From the NCBI GenBank assembly GCA_903921605.1, contig CAIXQV010000257.1, positions 1-64,000 of the forward strand: 64,000 nucleotides of DNA, given 5' to 3'. A program made the translations under genes and the position numbers. Below, piece by piece: positions 60,706 through 64,000 of the stretch (positions within the stretch are counted from its first letter, which is position 1; every line of letters begins with the position of its first letter). Source of the DNA: an uncultured Planctomycetaceae bacterium (lineage in GTDB: Bacteria; Planctomycetota; Planctomycetia; Planctomycetales; Planctomycetaceae). The notes under the pieces were generated by a model that was not told where the DNA came from, searched no databases, and was given only the letters and a program-made list of their open reading frames with translations.

Positions 60706-61287
60706 TCACCGAGCGTTGGTCAGCAGGTAAGCCTGAATTCCGTCTAACACCATTTGCACGGACATCATGACCAGCAGCATTCCCATCAGCCGCTCCATGG
60801 CTCGCGAACCTCGGTGGCCAAGAAACGCGTAGATCGCCGGCGAGAGTGTCAGGATCAGGGCCGAGATTGTCCCAGCGATCAAGACGGCAATCGCGACCGT
60901 CCAACGATCATGCTTTTCCGCAAGCAGCAGAATCAGTGAGATCGTGCTGGGGCCGGCAATAAATGGCATCGCAATCGGAACAATGACAGGATCACCGACA
61001 TCCTCTTCATCAACCATGCGCCGAGCTGGAAACACCATTCCCATGGCAATCATGAAGAGCACGATTCCGCCCGCTATTCCCAATGCATAGGGCTTCAACC
61101 CCAGCGCGGACATGATTGGGCCACCCGCGAACACAGAGGCCAACAGGATCAGCATCGCGATGAGACTCTCGCGAAGCATCACATTTCGGCGTTTCTTCGC
61201 GTCCAGATTGTGAAGCAGTGAATTGATTGTGACCAGATTCCCGAAAGGATCCAGCACGATAAACAAAAGCAGGACTATTTGCAGCAT
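60706..61287 (-). CDS. MarC-family integral membrane protein
   Basis: A 193-residue protein of the MarC/UPF0056 family with about six membrane segments. The family motif LDPFGNLVTINSLL lies near the N-terminus and PIAMPFIAGPSTISLILLLA in the middle. The function of this family is unsettled; it was once linked to multidrug resistance but that link is not supported. It is convergent with the enolase-like gene and divergent from the PDZ gene. Confidence 0.9.
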   Translation of the reverse strand: MLQIVLLLFIVLDPFGNLVTINSLLHNLDAKKRRNVMLRESLIAMLILLASVFAGGPIMSALGLKPYALGIAGGIVLFMIAMGMVFPARRMVDEEDVGDPVIVPIAMPFIAGPSTISLILLLAEKHDRWTVAIAVLIAGTISALILTLSPAIYAFLGHRGSRAMERLMGMLLVMMSVQMVLDGIQAYLLTNAR

Positions 61288-61454
61288 AAGTCACGTTTTT
61301 CAGTCTTGTCAGACGACCGAGAATCCGGGATCAACTCTGCAACCACTGTACAATCCCTTCGACAACCTGTCTTATGGAATCCTCGGTCTTGCGGAACGGG
61401 AGCTATCCGGAAACAATGCAGGACATACTGTTTCTCAACAGGAGTTTACGTTCC

Positions 61455-62549
61455 ATGAAATCCTGCCGATTGTTTTCCCGCATGCTGCGGTTCATCCTGC
61501 TCCCGATGCTCCTGAGTTTCGCTGCATCAACCGTAGTTGGCGACCCACCCCAAGCCGAGGAGGAGACACCGTCGGTCAGCGTCCGTTCGCTTGAGACGAA
61601 ACCAGAAACCAGTGTTTCGGAGGAAGTCGCGCAACTGATCGCTGATCTTGGTTCTCCGGAGTTTGGCCGCCGACAGGCTGCCGTCGCCACGCTTCGTGAT
61701 GCCAAAGATCAACAACTGCAGGAGATCTGTCAGGTTCTGGAAACAGGAACAGAGAGCGAGTCGGCTCGGAGAATTATCGAAGTCCTTGAACTTCGCTACG
61801 AACAAGCCGCTTTGAATTCCGACGATGTCCGCATTACGTCAGAGGCCCTTGAAAAATCAGCGCATTCTGAGCGATGGTTTGTTTCAGAAACGGCCCGCGA
61901 CGTTCTGGACCGACATTGGCGACGCCGGACTGAGATTGCCGTGGTCGAACTGGTGTCGATGAAAGTGCCGCTTTCGCCTCTAGATCCCACAGAACTCTGG
62001 AAGCAAACCCCCGATGCACCTCCGCAGATGTTTGGACAAGCCGATCCCACCTCGTCCCGACACTTGAAGATTTACATCGACAAGAACTGGCCCGGGAACG
62101 ACAGGGCATTCGAGTTGCTGCGGCGATTGGATTCGCTTCAAACAGAATCCTTTATGACTCAGCCTCGTTTGGTTTCCATTTACCTGATCGATGGCCACCC
62201 TCTGGCGATTGAACAGGTCGCGATTCTCAAGGGCACTTTTGGGGACACGCAAATTGCTGAACGCGGACGAGTTTGTCTTGGTGTCCTGAACGAACCACGA
62301 TTTGGCGTTGAAGAAGGAATTCTGGTGGGAAGCGTGCAGAAAGGTTCTTCCGCCGACGCAGCCGGAATTAGTTCAGGTGATTTAATCGTCGCAATGAATG
62401 GCAAGAAGCTGACGGACTTTGATCAGCTCGTGACTCAGCTTCGAAGTTTCGATGTCGGCGACAAGATCATGCTCCACATTCGAAGCAGTGGGCTTCAGGA
62501 TGAAGGCGGTTCGCGAAGCGTCGAGGTCACTCTGAAGGGCTGGCATTAG
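61455..62549 (+). CDS. Exported PDZ-domain protein
   Basis: A 364-residue protein with a signal peptide (MLRFILLPMLLSFAASTVVG). Residues of about 40-160 look helical and repeat-like (EEVAQLIADLGSPEFGRRQA, then RRIIEVLELRYEQAALNSDD), possibly HEAT-type. The C-terminal 90 residues form a PDZ domain (CLGVLNEPRFGVEEGILVGS, SSADAAGISSGDLIVAMNGK). There is no protease domain. It probably acts as a periplasmic binding or adaptor protein. The ATG at 61455 has AGGAG 10 nt upstream; the frame is open to 61374. Confidence 0.8.
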   Translation: MKSCRLFSRMLRFILLPMLLSFAASTVVGDPPQAEEETPSVSVRSLETKPETSVSEEVAQLIADLGSPEFGRRQAAVATLRDAKDQQLQEICQVLETGTESESARRIIEVLELRYEQAALNSDDVRITSEALEKSAHSERWFVSETARDVLDRHWRRRTEIAVVELVSMKVPLSPLDPTELWKQTPDAPPQMFGQADPTSSRHLKIYIDKNWPGNDRAFELLRRLDSLQTESFMTQPRLVSIYLIDGHPLAIEQVAILKGTFGDTQIAERGRVCLGVLNEPRFGVEEGILVGSVQKGSSADAAGISSGDLIVAMNGKKLTDFDQLVTQLRSFDVGDKIMLHIRSSGLQDEGGSRSVEVTLKGWH

Positions 62550-62682
62550 ATTCCGCGTTTTCTTGCCGCCGCCTCAAACACCGCTCGAACTCGACGTGAT
62601 GAATCACGCGGCCGGAAGACTATCTCCGTAGCCCTGCCCTGATCACCGCAAATCGATCCGACCTGCACAAAGGATTGCAACC

Positions 62683-63255
62683 ATTACTTCGGCCGATTCC
62701 AGCCCCAGTTCGCTCAAGGTCGTCTCAGGAGGCCAGACCGGCGTCGACCGCGCCGCGCTTGATGCAGCCATGGAGTTGGGGTTCGAAGTTGGAGGCTGGT
62801 GTCCTCGAGATCGCCGTTCGGAAGATGGAGCGGTGCCGACGAAGTATCCACTCCGAGAGACAGCGGCTCGCTCTTACGCCGTTCGGACCGAGTGGAACGT
62901 GCGCGATTCGGACGGCACTCTGATCCTGGTACTCAACGAAATCTCCAGCGGAACTCGACTCACGGTCGATGCCGCAAAGTCACATGGCAAACCGCTGAAG
63001 ATTGAACATCTTGCGGCACCAAAATCACAGGGTCTGCTGACGGCCGATGCGTCTCTTTCGGAAAAGATAACGTCGGTCGTCGAATGGATTCATCGAGAAC
63101 AAATCCGCATACTGAACATCGCCGGACCACGAGGAAGTTCTTCAGAGGACATGTACCCCAGAGCCAAAGAATTCGTAGTTGCAGTACTTCAAACGTTGCA
63201 GCCTGCGATAGCAATCGCCAAAACATCGGCAACAAAGCGCCGCAGAAAGAAGTAG
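62683..63255 (+). CDS. Putative molybdenum-carrier-type protein with a non-canonical start
   Basis: A 190-residue Rossmann-like protein resembling MoCo-carrier (YpsA/LOG-type) proteins. The motif VVSGGQTGVDRAALDAAMEL holds the nucleotide-binding GGQTGVD, followed by GGWCPRDRRSEDGAVPTKYP and RTEWNVRDSDGTLILV, as in that family. No ATG, GTG or TTG precedes the motif in this frame after the TAG at 62629. An ATT at 62683 has AAAGGA 8 nt upstream and is the best start; ATG 62770 would remove the motif. A small frameshift cannot be excluded. A basic tail (TKRRRKK) ends it. Confidence 0.65.
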   Translation: MTSADSSPSSLKVVSGGQTGVDRAALDAAMELGFEVGGWCPRDRRSEDGAVPTKYPLRETAARSYAVRTEWNVRDSDGTLILVLNEISSGTRLTVDAAKSHGKPLKIEHLAAPKSQGLLTADASLSEKITSVVEWIHREQIRILNIAGPRGSSSEDMYPRAKEFVVAVLQTLQPAIAIAKTSATKRRRKK

Positions 63256-63470
63256 GGGGAAGCTGGACAGAATCGAGTTCGTGTCTAAAACGTTCATCAT
63301 GGGTTGAGCGACGTCCGTGGTGGTCGGCAAAGTCAAAACAGTGGATTGCAGTAACCTCGACGCTCAGGAATCCCGACTCGCTGAGTTAGCCTGCAGTTTA
63401 ACGCCCCAGTTGTTGGCTCCCTTACAAAGAATCCCGAGCTGATTTTCATTATTTGATGCCAATAGGAACA

Positions 63471-64000
63471 ATGTTCATGCGAATCCTGTCAGCCCTGTTT
63501 TGTTCTCTCATCATCACGATCCCATCCGTTCTTTGTGCGGCGGATCGAGCCGAATGGACTCAGTGGAGAGGACCTTCACGCACATGTGCCATTACAGCAG
63601 CCCCATGGCCTGAAACGCTGGACGAGAATTCGCTCGTTGAGATGTACCGCGTTCCTTTGCAGTCAAGCTACTCCGGCCCGATCGTGACGGCTGACAAAGT
63701 GTTCGTCACAGAAACCGTCGACAAGGAAAAAGAAGTCGTCAAAGCTCTGGACCGTGAGACCGGAAAAGAACTCTGGAGCGTCGAATGGCCCGGCGCTATG
63801 ACCGTTCCATTCTTCGCGGCCTCCAACGGGAGCTGGATTCGTTCGACACCGATCTATGACGGACAGAAGCTCTACGTCGCTGGAATAGTTGACGAACTCG
63901 TCGCTCTGGATGGAGCAACCGGAAAAGAAGCTTGGCGTATCGACTTCAAAAAGGAGTTCGGAACAAATGGTCAGACATTCGGTTCAGTCTGTTCCCCGTT
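63471..64000 (+). CDS. Secreted PQQ-like beta-propeller protein, cut by the window end
   Basis: The first 177 residues of a PQQ-like propeller protein that runs past 64000. A signal peptide (MFMRILSALFCSLIITIPSV) is followed by EWTQWRGPSRTCAI, a common opening in planctomycete propellers, and by blades such as KALDRETGKELWSVEWPG and ALDGATGKEAWRIDF. AGGA lies just before the ATG at 63471. It is a second, separate protein of the type encoded at 16446-17789. Confidence 0.85.
   Translation, partial: MFMRILSALFCSLIITIPSVLCAADRAEWTQWRGPSRTCAITAAPWPETLDENSLVEMYRVPLQSSYSGPIVTADKVFVTETVDKEKEVVKALDRETGKELWSVEWPGAMTVPFFAASNGSWIRSTPIYDGQKLYVAGIVDELVALDGATGKEAWRIDFKKEFGTNGQTFGSVCSP

Overview
The window is bacterial and almost certainly from a planctomycete (order Planctomycetales or close). 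The reasons are a Tat-exported DUF1501 protein next to a large CxxCH protein of the DUF1592/DUF1588 type, secreted PQQ-like beta-propeller proteins, zinc-type S14, a sigma-70 factor of planctomycete architecture, and core operons of classic order broken at unusual points. No phage, IS element, CRISPR array or rRNA gene was seen.

Layout. (1) 79-12424, minus strand: one S10-spc-alpha ribosomal cluster, rpsJ to rpoA, behind a near-consensus promoter. rplX, rpmD, adk, map, infA and rpsD are not at their usual places. (2) 12478-14559, minus: fusA with its own possible promoter. (3) 15055-28163: about 13.8 kb of non-ribosomal genes between fusA and rpsG: iron alcohol dehydrogenase, PQQ-like propeller, secreted esterase, DUF1592-like/small ORF/DUF1501 set, secreted BBC1/AIM3-like cysteine peptidase-fold protein, folE-queD (7-deazapurine pathway), a two-domain fasciclin protein, and an SDR lacking its catalytic tyrosine. 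(4) 28288-43656, minus: rpsG, rpsL, rpoC, rpoB, rplL, rplJ, rplA, rplK, nusG, secE, tRNA-Trp, rpmG, tuf and four tRNAs (Thr, Gly, Tyr, Thr). Removing region 3 would join this to fusA-rpsJ, so the rpoBC-str-S10 super-cluster appears to have been opened between rpsG and fusA. (5) 43833-51001: sigma-70 factor, a 0.9-kb region with no convincing gene, a membrane protein, an NtrB-like histidine kinase, a 75-residue ORF with xerC, and a cytochrome P450. (6) 51363-59234, plus: a full phosphate regulon, phoR-pstS-pstC-pstA-pstB-phoU-phoB. (7) 59482-64000: enolase-superfamily protein, MarC-family membrane protein, PDZ protein, molybdenum-carrier-like protein with no usual start codon, and the beginning of another PQQ-like protein cut by the window end.

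How the parts work together. Regions 1, 2 and 4 supply the ribosome, RNA polymerase, elongation factors and the SecY/SecE channel. Region 6 is a complete Pi-sensing and high-affinity Pi-uptake unit. A repeated TTAACAATTC element lies before phoR (inverted), pstS (twice) and phoU; with its 11-bp repeat spacing it looks like this organism's Pho box. This shared element, the atypical starts and the altered active sites are the most interesting signals here.
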